Below are positions 52,646 through 63,599 of a stretch of DNA of 64,000 nt, piece by piece. This DNA is from Nematopogon swammerdamellus (Eukaryota > Arthropoda > Insecta > Lepidoptera > Adelidae). The stretch covers positions 20,884,048 to 20,948,047 of the forward strand of contig OX336350.1 in assembly GCA_946902875.1 (NCBI GenBank). The letters are read 5' to 3'. The position numbers and the translations under genes were made by a program. The first letter of the stretch is position 1; each line of letters begins with the position of its first letter. The notes beneath the pieces were generated by a model that worked only from the letters and a program-made list of their open reading frames with translations, searched no databases and was not told the origin of the DNA.

Positions 52646-54442
52646 CATATATTTCCCTACTACGTTGTAATTCATTCATACCTAAAGGTACACATACGTA
52701 CGTAGATATACATACATCCAGACAACATTGGTCAACCTAGGTCAAACTCCCATTCATTATTATTCCTATATGGCACTCGCTCCTTGAACTTGGCTAAACT
52801 ATTTCCCACTTGTGAACCTAGTCATACTATGAACCTAACTATCTAATCTAACTAGAACTAGATCAATGGTTATCGCCTCAAACAGCTGACTTCTAAACCA
52901 AATACACATATGACCTCGTTTCATACATTCTCTCAACGGAACTCTCATCGCAATTTACGTACACTCGTTAGACCGGTCATTCCTTAGGTTAACACATAAT
53001 CAGAACTATGACACACCATTGATAATAAACAATACATACTTATACCAATTCTTATGTGACAAGGCAGGCTTAATGCCCAAAGCAACTTTCCCCTTTAGTA
53101 ATTAATATTTCAATCTATTGTTAATTTATTTATTTAAATTAAATAAAATTCACAAAATTGGTAACAAAATATAATTCATGTCTTTATTTATTTATATGAA
53201 GTTTCCGTTTTATTTTATTTGGTTAACCTAATTCTTTCTTTCTTATTGAATTTAACCCCATACTTCTTACTCCTCACACAAATGTCTCTTTCATAATACT
53301 TTCGCTAGCTTCTCACCAAACCACCAAGCATTCCTACCCGTAACCCAATATTTCAACCCAACTTTCATTCTTACTTTTAATCAACATACTCATTCACCTC
53401 TCTACCCAAACGCTTTCTCTCGCTAATTCCTTCCACCGTTCCTTGTCCCTTGTATTCCCTCACATTCATTCACAAGGCCCTACCTTATTCCCTATCCAAA
53501 GCTTCTCAAACTATGGTATAATGATTTAAAATGCAAATTTATGCCGACGAAATTACTTTCATTGGGGAAAAAATATGGTTTACGTGTGAACGCAACCCCG
53601 CCCCAGGCCCCGCCTCTAATTACCCACCTTCCTCCCTGAAACACGAATACTATTATGTTTTCCTAACCGGTGCAATCCAGTCAACATGAAGATATCTCAA
53701 CTAACTAATTCCTCACAGGATTATACCATGGTGACCATATAGAACCCAAAATGTTAAACCCCGAAATTATTATAAAATATATTATTCCTAGTTTATTCTT
53801 GCAAAATCGTTTGAGAACCACTGCTCTTAACTATGGCGTCCGCCTAGTGTGCTTCCACCCAGTCTGGACTTCCGGAGTCTCGCTCGACTCGACGCCCGTT
53901 AGACTTCCCCGACAACAGAACAAATATTTCTTATGGAAATGACATTAATATAACATTTAATAAAATTTATTTTATAATAGATAGCTAATAATTACTACAT
54001 ATATGACACTGCACTCGCGTAATTCCTTCGAACCGTTCCGTAAACATAAGCGATATTTTTACGAAATTGTCTGCTTTACACTCATTTAATAATAAGGAAA
54101 ACTCACGTTCTGTGCACTGGATTGAAGATATCTGCTGCTCCAAAGACATCTCGTTCTCAACGTTCAGTCACGTTCCACTTCACTTTGCACTATTTACTGC
54201 TTATATTTAGCTATTCTATAAAATACCTACTCCTAAAGTTGGGTTCTAGGATTCCTCCTATCTTACTCTTACCTACCTATCTACTTTTCTAACTTATATA
54301 TTAATATATATAAATTATATATATAAAATTATGTATATTAAAAAAATTATTAATATTTTTTTATTTTATTTATTTATTTATTTATATATATTTTTTTTTA
54401 TAGTAAATCTATCCGCGGATTCATTGTTACTATTGTTATCCT

Positions 54443-54462
54443 GGTCACGGCACCACTGTAAC
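54443..54462 (-). other. Possible primer-binding site
   Basis: On the minus strand, just inside copy B, TGGTGCCGTGACCAGGAT begins with TGG, the complement of a tRNA CCA end. Position fits a PBS for a minus-strand LTR element; the tRNA was not identified. Confidence 0.35.
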
Positions 54463-54463
54463 G

Positions 54464-57025
54464 TACTCCCGTCTGCCTCAAAAGTAACACTGTCATTACT
54501 TCTTCTATCAACAGAGGAACGTCAAATATTTATACAGAAATCCTCGTTACTACGAGTAAACTCTGAAATAAACCATGGCCTGCGTTTAGCATTCAAGTGA
54601 TCTCTAGGTAAGCTCAGACAATGTATACATGCGTATACAATGACCTAAGCGGAAATGGACCCTGTATCTTTCTCTCTTCAAGAAAGCGTTGTGTAACCGT
54701 ATCACCCAGAGTACTAACTCAACCTTAACCTTTCTATCCTAATCTTTGTTCTGTGGGTTATATTCTAACCACAGCTATAATTCCTGCCTAAGTCCGCCTT
54801 TCCTACGTCACTATGCCTCCTCTACCACATTGTAACAATCTATGTTCTCTCCTCCGGAAATTCCTACACCTGGGAAAACGTGTATATTCTTCAACCAGTT
54901 TATTCTCTTCCTAAAAGGAAGTATGTAGCCTAATCCTGAAGATGCGTGACCTTGTGTGAAATCACTATCCTTACTTCTGGAATACCTACAAGGTTCAACG
55001 ACTTCTCCTACCAAAGGGAACTACTATATGCTTTTCTCCTCGACCGATCAGATAGGCTAGCACTGATCTTGGAGTATAAGCACTTCTCATAATTCAGCTG
55101 GAAGATTTCTCGTTCTATCATAAGAATCATAACCTACAATAAATAACTCACCCCCTTGCAGGAGTTAGGGGAAACGGCTGGAAGGGAATTGCCTAGGCTT
55201 TCTTGAACTTAGCATTTCAAATTATATTCCCCTTTTGGTCAAATATCTTTACAAAATAAAAAGCCACGGCCTAGCAGGAGTTAGAAAAGAGGTCTTAAAA
55301 TAATTTATTTAATGTTTATTGTACCTGGCTTTTCTTGCGCATTGTTTCGTGCGTACATTCATTAGCTTTATTATTGTAAAGGGTCTTATGTTTCTACTCG
55401 GGACTATACTCCTACTTTCTATGATTATAGGCTCTTCCTTTTATCTGTTTGGTATCAAACACTTTATCTTTCGCTTCGCAAAGTCAGAAAATTTACCCGC
55501 AAAGGGCCCCCTGAACCAGGTGAGATTTTCTCACCTTAGTTCCACCACGCCCATCGCTGTGACCTTCAACCAGTTTGACTGAGGTACTACTCCTCACTCA
55601 AAGTTGTACCTAAAGGTCTCCTGTCTATTCTGTGCAAATGAAGCGTTCCCTCTGTTGGGATTACTTTAACTGCGTATGTGTAGTGTATGTACAATGCTCC
55701 TTATTAGAACATTGCACCTACGTGTCTAGTGTACCTAATTATGTTCCTGCCTACCTCTCCTAAGTAAAATACCCAATTTAGGCAACCCTAACTGTAACTT
55801 CGTCTCCCTCCCTAGACATCTCTCTAGTCGATCCGTTAATACGTGCATCGAACCTTCGAGACGCCTCTACTTCTGTGGCCATGGAAATGTAATCTTCCCC
55901 AAAGCAAGAGAGAGACCGGGTCTAAGCTATTATCGTATTTACTGACTCTAGATATATGCGGTTAAGAACATGAAGCTACTACGATGTATGACCGACGTGG
56001 TACCCTAGCTAATCACTTATATATGGACACTCGTCTACCTTGATACATGTCTACACTTCTGGAACACACTGCAATCCAAATTTGCACTCAACACTTCCGC
56101 CTACGTCTCACCTTGGCCTTTATGTAAGCCTATTTCACTACATAACTACACCACCAAACCACCCGGAGTCACTTGTACACATTCACAGTTTAAAATATAC
56201 TTTCGACGCTTATTTTATCGTAGCTTTTAGTGCCTGAGGCCTAACGAGTCGTAGATTTTTAACAATATTTTTAGTCGCTCGATCACCGTCCAGTGTGGTT
56301 ATTCATTCTACCAATACCTAAATCATTCTTATACTGACTGCTTCAACCGCTGCTCGTTCCCTCTCTAGTTTTATGAGTAACTTAGATTCAATTCCCTTAG
56401 CATTTTTCAGCATAAAGGGAACCTCCTCCATTTACTCCCAAAGCTATCAAACGTCTGGTTTCCTAGCATATTTCAGCATAAGGAACCCATCCGTACGCGA
56501 CGTTAGCTGGAGAAGCTGGAACCTCAACTTTAAAGAAGCCTTCAAGATTCGAATTCTAGCATCTTTCAGCATAAGAATTCTCCTCCATGAGCTCCGCGAA
56601 ACTATCAGACATGTGTTTCCTTAGCATATTTCAGCATAAAGGCACCACACGTTCATGGCCAGCTGTAGGCCTTAATCTCAACCACGATTGATGCAGTTTA
56701 CATGGCAATTATATCAAGTGTCTGTATATTTTCCTAACTTAGCAGCACCTTAGATTCAGTTCCCTTAGCATTTTTCAGCATAAAGGAAACCTCCTCCAAT
56801 TGCTCTCAAAGCTATCAAACGTCTGGTTTCCTAGCATATTTCAGCATAAGGAACCCAGCCGTGCGCGACGTTAGCTGGAGGAGCTCGACCCTCAACTTAA
56901 AAGAAGCCTTCAAGATTCGAATTCTAGCATCTTTCAGCATAAGAATTCTCCTCCATGAGCTCCGCGAAACTATCAGACATGTGTTTCCTTAGCATATTTC
57001 AGCATAAAGGCACCACACGTTCATG
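54464..57025 (-). repeat. Terminal repeat copy B, part 1
   Basis: Offset exactly 14325 from copy A up to TTCATG at 57020-57025, where the LINE begins. Substitutions noticed relative to A include positions matching 41332, 41671 and 42026. Confidence 0.93.
56391..57015. repeat. Hairpin array with constant TAGCATNTTTCAGCATAA core, copy B
   Basis: Identical arrangement to 42066-42690 in the second terminal copy, ending directly beside the LINE insertion point. Confidence 0.88.
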
Positions 57026-57420
57026 TAATGTAATGTAATGTAATGTAAATATTCTTTATTTGTACACCAATATACAAAATAAAGGTACAAAAAGGCGAGT
57101 TTATTGCCAAATATTGGCAATATCTTACTACTAACCTTTGGGGTGAGATAATGAGCATGTAGGCATACGAGATACTTTGAAAGAGGAATTTGCTCTGTCC
57201 TTCCTTACATATATAATATTATTAATATACATACCTATTACACAAAATAAATAAAATATAAATAAATAAATAAATATAAAATATACTTATACCTACTTAC
57301 ATATATACACAAATATATATACATAAATATAACATATACAATACATTTTGTCCAAATAGCAGTGATATTGATATTATACAAAGTACCTACATCCAACATT
57401 ACAGCAAATAGAATATTCGT

Positions 57421-60201
57421 CTAGGTTTTATATACTTCATGCAGCCGTTTTTTAAAATAGTGGATGGTTGATGACGTACGTATCTCTCGTGGCAGTTTAT
57501 TCCACAAGCGTACAGCTTCAACAGTGAATGAGTGAGTATAAAATGACTGCGAGTGAGCAGGTATAGCTAGAAGAAGATTATCAGCCGACCTCAAAGGTAC
57601 ACCGTGCGAACAGAGGTAGCTGAACCGCTCGCTCATGTAATTTGGAGAATTAGGGTCATTCAGCGTGCGGAAGAGAAGAGAGAGAACGTGGGTATTCCTG
57701 CGGCTTCTTATATCAAGCCATTGAAGACGTGCTCGATATTCGGAGATATGATCGAACTTGCGCAGACCGAAGATGTAGCGGATGCACATATTAAGCAGCC
57801 TGTCAAGTTTATTCAAAAGGTCTTGATTCAAATCGAGATAACACACATCTGCATAGTCAAGTATGGGGAAGAGAAGTGCTTGAACAAGCGTTATTTTAGT
57901 GCCCATAGGAATGAAGTTTTTTAATCGCTTCAGAGAATGCATGCTACCATAGATTTTACGACTCACCTCAGCCACCTGCTTACTCCATGACAGAGATTCA
58001 TCGATAAAAAGTCCAAGGTTCTTGACCCAATTGCTGTAGGGAACAGCTATGCCGTCAAAAACTACCTGAGGAAGTGTATTTCTGTCCAGCTTGGCCAACA
58101 ATTTGGGAGATCCTACTATGATGGCTTGGGTTTTGGTTGGGTTGACCAACAGCCCGTATCGTACAGCCCAGTCGAGAGCTTGTTCCAAATCGACATTCAT
58201 TAGCCTTACAGCATTTTGAATGTCTTCGAGATGAAAGTGATGATACAACTGCAAGTCATCGGCGTAGAGATGGAAGAAGCAGCGAAAGGAAACAACGATA
58301 TTGTTGATGAAAATTGAGAATAGTAATGGTGAAAGTACGCCGCCTTGGGGTACACCGGCAGAGATATCACACCACTGTGAGTGTGTGTCATCGACACGGA
58401 TACACTGCCGGCGACCCTTGAGATAGGAAGTAAACCATTCAAGTACTGACTGTGAAATATTCAGAGAACGTAGTACACCTATGAGAATGTCATGATCGAC
58501 AGTATTAAAAGCACTGCTGAAATCTAGCAGTACTAATAGAGTGAGTTGCCTATCGTCCATAGCGTGGCGGATGTCATCGGTGATTTTGACAAGAGCTGAA
58601 GTGGTACTGTGGGACGGACGAAATCCCGATTGAAAGGGGCTCAGGAGGGACTTTACGGATATAAAAAGGGATAACTGAGAGTGCACTACCCTCTCGAGCA
58701 CTTTTGAGAGAAAGGAAAGGATAGAGATAGGGCGGTAGTCCTTAAACTGAATGGGAGTACTAGTTTTAGGCAGAGGTATCATGTAGGCTCTTTTCCATGA
58801 CTCTGGAAACGTTCCCGATAATAAAGAATAGTTTATTATGTGAGAGATTATGTGAATAATATTATCTATTATCGGGACGAAGAGTTCTCGACTCATGTCA
58901 TCAGGGCCTACAGCCTTACTTGTGATAGAGAGGATAATCTTTTTTATTTCACAGTCAGTGGCTTGAGAAAATATAAATTGATCCTTAGTAGGAAGTGTAA
59001 CTGAGTTCAATTGAGAAAGAGTGTTCGATTTTTTGGTAGGGTCTATAGAAAATGGTGAAGTGGAGAAATGTTTATTTAGTCCATCAAGATCAATTGACTG
59101 ACTAGTCTGTGGAGAAGCCTTCCCAACACCTAACGTGCGTAGGAATTTCCACATTTTTTGTGGGGGTGAGTCTTGAATAGTCTCATAAATGTGGCGGCGC
59201 TTTGCATTTCGACACATCTGAGTGCACCGATTCCTTGCAGTCTTGTATAACTTAAGATTTTCCTCCGTCGATTTGCGTCCGTATTTGCGTTTTAAGGCAT
59301 CACGACGAGCCATCATTTTACGGATGTCGTCGGACATCCATGGTGCAGGAGTGTGCCTCATTCTGACGGGACATACTGGTGCGTGCTTGTCATACAGAGC
59401 GTTCAACGAATGTTCCAGTATTTCGACTTTAGTGTCGATGTTCTCCGCGTCAAGAAGAGAAGACCAATCTATGGTAGCAGCATCAGCCTTCAGCACAGAA
59501 ACATCCATCCTGGCGAAATTTCGAAGTAGTTGGATTTTGGGTTTTTGTTTGGGAGGTTTCATTTTATATGAAGCAAAAATTAGGTCGTGATTAGAAAAAC
59601 CAGGTGCGGTAAACTGTCCATGAGCGCTGACAAGATCCTTACGTGACGTAAGTATCAAGTCTAAAAGAGAATGAGTGTCGTTAATGTGAAAGGTTGGGTT
59701 TAAAGAAAGAACATCAATATTCAGGGAGCGAGTAATGGACATAAGTTTTCGGGATCGTGTATCATCCTTGACCAAGCAAGTATTAAAATCACCTAGAATG
59801 AGCAGATGTGTGTATTCAGCAGCATACTGCTCTAGAAGTAACTCAAAATCACTAAAGTAATTAACTCTAGGGGGACAGTAAAATACGCAAAGAAGAAGTT
59901 TGTGATGGTTAAAAGTTAGTTCCAGACAAATATATTCAGCTGATGCTGAATATTGTGATGAAGATTGAGAAATGATTTTAGAGGGAATGTTGCTACGGAG
60001 ATATATAGCAACACCTCCCCACCCCTTACCCGTCCGGTCGTTCCTTATGAGTTGAAATCCGGGGAGGCTGTACGATGTAGACGGAAGTGTAGGTTTGAGA
60101 ACAGTCTCGGAGACTAGGCACGCATGTATGTGAGGACTGGTAAAGGTAGTAAGGAGATCGGAGTAGTGCGCAGGAATACTTTCCGCGTTTATGTGACACA
60201 C
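57421..60201 (-). CDS. LINE ORF2: endonuclease and reverse transcriptase, 926 codons, uninterrupted
   Basis: The exonuclease/endonuclease fold occupies about residues 1-210, with N6 in HINAES, E32 in SETVLK, GDFN at 137-140 and SNHD at 203-206. RT follows, with DYRPISILS at 488-496, the first catalytic D560 in LVLLDFSSAF, GVPQG at 616-620 and YADD at 646-649. It ends VRLWNKLPREI...LHEVYKT. All key residues are present. The protein nicks target DNA and copies its own RNA there. The frame opens just downstream of an A7 run and has no upstream ATG in phase. A 3'-truncated relative lies at 34360-34690. Confidence 0.95.
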   Translation of the reverse strand: MCHINAESIPAHYSDLLTTFTSPHIHACLVSETVLKPTLPSTSYSLPGFQLIRNDRTGKGWGGVAIYLRSNIPSKIISQSSSQYSASAEYICLELTFNHHKLLLCVFYCPPRVNYFSDFELLLEQYAAEYTHLLILGDFNTCLVKDDTRSRKLMSITRSLNIDVLSLNPTFHINDTHSLLDLILTSRKDLVSAHGQFTAPGFSNHDLIFASYKMKPPKQKPKIQLLRNFARMDVSVLKADAATIDWSSLLDAENIDTKVEILEHSLNALYDKHAPVCPVRMRHTPAPWMSDDIRKMMARRDALKRKYGRKSTEENLKLYKTARNRCTQMCRNAKRRHIYETIQDSPPQKMWKFLRTLGVGKASPQTSQSIDLDGLNKHFSTSPFSIDPTKKSNTLSQLNSVTLPTKDQFIFSQATDCEIKKIILSITSKAVGPDDMSRELFVPIIDNIIHIISHIINYSLLSGTFPESWKRAYMIPLPKTSTPIQFKDYRPISILSFLSKVLERVVHSQLSLFISVKSLLSPFQSGFRPSHSTTSALVKITDDIRHAMDDRQLTLLVLLDFSSAFNTVDHDILIGVLRSLNISQSVLEWFTSYLKGRRQCIRVDDTHSQWCDISAGVPQGGVLSPLLFSIFINNIVVSFRCFFHLYADDLQLYHHFHLEDIQNAVRLMNVDLEQALDWAVRYGLLVNPTKTQAIIVGSPKLLAKLDRNTLPQVVFDGIAVPYSNWVKNLGLFIDESLSWSKQVAEVSRKIYGSMHSLKRLKNFIPMGTKITLVQALLFPILDYADVCYLDLNQDLLNKLDRLLNMCIRYIFGLRKFDHISEYRARLQWLDIRSRRNTHVLSLLFRTLNDPNSPNYMSERFSYLCSHGVPLRSADNLLLAIPAHSQSFYTHSFTVEAVRLWNKLPREIRTSSTIHYFKKRLHEVYKT

Positions 60202-60501
60202 ATTGAAATTTTTTTCCTTTCAACATTATTTTGTTTTATTATATTATAAAAAATAATCACAAATTTATACCGTGCAACTCCGTCACTGGATACTGGCAGT
60301 AATAAACGAATTTCCTATTCGTTTGGTTGCCACTATTTAAAAAAAGAAGAAGAAGAACAAAGATGCACTTGGCGGTAGATAAAAAAACAGTTTCAGTGAA
60401 TTTGAGTGTGAGAAGAAAATACCTAAGTGCATATAATTAGGAGCAAAGTGCACACAAACTCGAGCATGTTGTTACAACTCGTCCAATCCAGAATGGACAA
60501 C

Positions 60502-60951
60502 TTATTTTTTGGTTTTCGGCTTCACTGATTGTACCGGTTGCCCCGGTAGCCGTACACGCAGCTCGCGATCGGCGCCTGGTTCCCTCCTGGAGCCGGGCCA
60601 GCTGCCTTTGCGACCGGTTTCACTCACTCTAACTTCGACGCTCGGGGTTGTCTGTTTGTCAGCGCTCATACTACCATCCTGGGCTGCATGTTTCGGGACC
60701 CCAGTGCTGGATTCCCCCTCAAGGCCGGCCGCCAATTCGCGTGCTTGTCGTTCATTCCGCACGTTATGTTTTGAACCGTCGTGAAGTACAACGAAGATAT
60801 TTCCATTCGACGTCCAGCATTTTGTAGCGCCGAACAGTCGCCTTGTCTCGGCGAACACCTTCTGCCGTGAGGGTGTGAGAAATTCAGTAGTCGACACGCC
60901 AGTACCCTTGAAAGAAGTCTTGTTACGCCATACGTGCATACGTGTCTCCAA
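60502..60951 (-). CDS. LINE ORF1, C-terminal part
   Basis: Reads GTGVSTTEFLTPSRQKVFAE, TRRLFGATKCWTSNGNIFVV and LHDGSKHNV, then a polar tail ending KPKTKK. The 'FLTP.r..vf..ar..fg...cWt.dG.i.v...dgs.h.v' block is typical of the end of CR1/Jockey-group ORF1 RNA-binding proteins. The N-terminal part was not recognised upstream, so it appears 5'-truncated. Confidence 0.75.
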   Translation of the reverse strand: METRMHVWRNKTSFKGTGVSTTEFLTPSRQKVFAETRRLFGATKCWTSNGNIFVVLHDGSKHNVRNERQARELAAGLEGESSTGVPKHAAQDGSMSADKQTTPSVEVRVSETGRKGSWPGSRREPGADRELRVRLPGQPVQSVKPKTKK

Positions 60952-61249
60952 CTTTCTGAATCTGACGAGAGTCGGGCGGTTGCGCTTGCCGTCGGCTGCC
61001 GCACGTCCCAGTCGATGACATGCATGTAATGTTGTGTAGTAGGTGGTGCGTATGTGCTGGCGGGATTTTCAGGTGAGTGAGCTGTTACCCACCCACACTC
61101 TCAGCCTCTAATAGGACTTGGTGCAACAGTTTGACCGGTACTCGTCACTCATTACACATTTAATTAAATAATTATAGCAACTTTAATTAGGAGCGTAATA
61201 AAGTCAAACTTGCCGTTTTCGCCTACCCACACTTTTTTTCTCATTCATG

Positions 61250-61980
61250 GCCAGCTGTAGGCCTTACATCCCTATTCCGTTCCATTATCAATTCAGACTC
61301 TCAATACTTTTGATCAAACTAGTTCGGACTTGACTGGACGATGATCACGAACTCGCGGCGAGACTTGCCAAGCCAAACACTCACCGTGAGTATTCGTTAA
61401 AATTTAGCTGGCTCCCGAAACTTGATTGACTCGACGTCGACTGCGCACGAGTTTAAATGGCCCTCACCCGGAACCCTTCGGCTCTACTTCGTTTCCTGTC
61501 GTTCCCGAACGTTCTTAGCCAATCAAAAGCCTTCCCTTCCATAAGGACCCCACCCCTAACAGCGCCTCTGTCGGCCGATTTAGACATTGAAATACTGCCC
61601 CGCCGAGCGACGAACTGATGTGAACACCCGTCAAGCCATTGCGAGTTAACCGTACGAACATCATTCCTTTCTGTCAACCGAGACATTGCGTGATCTATGC
61701 CTACGTCAGATAACCAACTTTTGATCTATGCGCCCTCTATCCGTCAAATATACGCGATTGATTTATCCCTGCCATCTATCCACTTTTGCTCGCATCACGC
61801 AAAAGTTTGAGTATCCCAACATCATGTGCAACCCTTAATTCTACTCGCGTCCGTGTTATATTCACTTCTAGTTCGCGACTATGCGTCTAGATGGCTGTAC
61901 TTATCTCGTTTTAATCAATAAATTAATTCTTCTTATTATATCATACTTAGACTAATGGTATCCTCTGTGTTCGTCACAGT
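61250..61980 (-). repeat. Terminal repeat copy B, part 2
   Basis: Resumes at the base after the second TTCATG (61244-61249) and runs 731 bases collinear with 42701-43431. It has two substitutions that I noticed, one inside the Inr-like sequence. Confidence 0.93.
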
Positions 61981-62215
61981 GCATGTCGTGAAAAGCGACT
62001 GAGGTATGATGGGGACAAGGCGCCGTGCTAATAGCCGACAGGTTAGCTGCCTCTCACGTTGGCACGGTCCTTCCACCGACCGAACTTCCAGCTGGATAGT
62101 TATCTTGTCCCAATACGTTGCTAAATGTGGTGGTCGGCTCTGCAGTTCTTGAAGCAAACCACCGATTACTCTGCTTACCCCGATTGTCAGGATACAGTCA
62201 GGGTTGCCAACCTTC
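61981..62215 (+). mobile_element. SINE-like repeat
   Basis: ATGTCGTGAAAAGCGACTGA, GGTCCTTCCACCGACCGAAC, CTTACCCCGATTGTCAGGAT. Abuts terminal copy B and shares the tail of 51820-52150. Confidence 0.75.
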
Positions 62216-62696
62216 TCGGAAATCCGGGAGGCGCCGAATTCTAAATATAATTTTTTGTAAAATTCTTCAACTTTCAAAAATCTCCCGACACCTGGAATCT
62301 ATATACATACAATGACGTATCATGTATTGTATTGTATATTGTATATTGTATTGTATATACATATAATAAAATCGTTAAATTAATAATCTCTCTTTGTCTG
62401 TACGCGCATCTCGCAAAAACCACTGAACGGAATTTGACGAAACTTTGTATAGTGACAGTGTATATCCCGGATTAACATAATAAAAAAAATATATAATAAA
62501 AATTAAAATTATTATAAAATTTTAATGACAAATCGACAACGGAGAACTGTCATCTCGACGTGAGCTGGCCGGTGACAAAATGTTTGATAAATAAAAAACA
62601 AAAAAAATTGAAGTCGAACTTATGTCGCTGTCATTGGTGCAATTTATATTTCCGTTGCCCGCGGCTTCGCTAGCGTGAAATTCGTATAAAAAAAAA
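62216..62696. other. No gene recognised
   Basis: AT-rich with a short (TATTG)n run near 62322-62352 and a CTGTACGCGCATCTCGCAAA segment resembling transposon-tail sequence. Confidence 0.4.
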
Positions 62697-63595
62697 AGTA
62701 AGTAACTAAAGGCGGAGCCGAAGGCGGATCTGCGCTCACGTAAACGATATTCTTTCTCGATGAAAGTAACTAAGGGCGAGGCGGAAGTCGGAGCTGAGTT
62801 CATGAAGAAAAAAAACATTCTTTCTTGAATGAAGTAAGTAACTATGGGCAGGCCGCAGGCCGAGCTGCGTTCAGGAAGAAGCTAAACCATCTTGAAGAAA
62901 GTAAGTAACTAAGGCGAGGCCGAAGGCCGAGCTACGTTCTGATAAATAATAAACCATCTCGGAGAAAGCGAGTAACTAGGGCGAGGCCGAAGGCCGAGCT
63001 GCGTTCAGGAAGAAGCTGAACCATCTTGAAGAAAGTAAGTAACTAAGGCGAGGCCGAAGGCCGAGCTACATTCTGATAGATAATAAACCATATCGAAGAA
63101 AGCAATTAACTAAGGGCGAGGCCGAAGGCCGAGCTGCTTTCAGGAAGAAGCTAAACCATATTGAAGAAAGTAAGTAACTAAGGCGAGGCCGAAGGCCGAG
63201 CTTCGTTCTGATAAATAATAAACCATCTCGAAGAAAGGAAGTAACTAAGGGCGAGGCCGAGGGCCGAGCTGCGTTCAGGAAAAAGCTAAACCATCTTGAA
63301 GAAAGTGAGTAACTAAGGCGAGGCCGAAGGCCCAGCTACATTCTGATAAATAATAAAACATCTTGAAGAAAGCAAGTAAATAAGGGCGAGGCCGAAGGCC
63401 GAGCTGCATTCGGGAAGAAGCTAAACCATCTCGAAGAAAGCAAGTAACTAAGGGCTAGGCCGAAGGCCGACCTGCGTTCAGGAAGAAGGTAAACCTTCTT
63501 GAAGAAAGTAAGTAACTAAGGCGAGGCCGAAGGCCGAGCTGCGTTCTGGATGAAGCTAAACCATCTCGAATAAAGTAGGTAACTAAGCGATATTA
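62697..63595. repeat. Tandem array of 67/68-bp units in an alternating A-B order
   Basis: About 13 units, each with GCGAGGCCGAAGGCCGAGCT, then either GCGTTCAGGAAGAAGCTAAA (type A) or ACGTTCTGATAAATAATAAA (type B), then CCATCTTGAAGAAAG. From about 62834 to 63365 types run A-B-A-B-A-B-A-B. The edge units are diverged. Confidence 0.93.
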
Positions 63596-63599
63596 AGAT

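Larger units (their letters stand above)
45640..54463. other. Non-coding interior with strong C>G bias on the plus strand
   Basis: About 8.8 kb without a credible gene. The plus strand is rich in C and T/A and poor in G over most of it, like the terminal copies. It contains SINEs, a foldback element, LINE-type tails and short tandem repeats listed separately, plus a run of about 14 C at 46125-46138. Confidence 0.7.
57026..61243 (-). mobile_element. Young CR1-type LINE, 4.2 kb, inserted in terminal copy B
   Basis: Bounded by TTCATG (57020-57025 and 61244-61249), which the uninterrupted copy A has once (42695-42700). On the minus strand it has an ORF1 end, a complete ORF2, a 3' UTR and a (CATTA)n tail (57026-57047). 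The 5' end is probably truncated, because ORF1 lacks its beginning. Confidence 0.93.
40139..61980 (-). mobile_element. Putative giant non-autonomous LTR-type element with 3.29-kb terminal repeats
   Basis: Two direct copies, 40139-43431 and 54464-61980 (the latter split by a LINE), align over 3293 positions without an indel and with about five substitutions noticed. On the minus strand both start CTGTGACGAACACAGAGG and end GGCAGACGGGAGTA. A purine-rich GGCGGGCGA precedes the downstream copy, and a TGGTGCCGTGACCAGGAT, a possible primer site, lies a few bases after the upstream copy. The roughly 11-kb interior has no gag or pol. No target duplication was found, so a tandem or segmental duplication remains possible. 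Confidence 0.55.
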
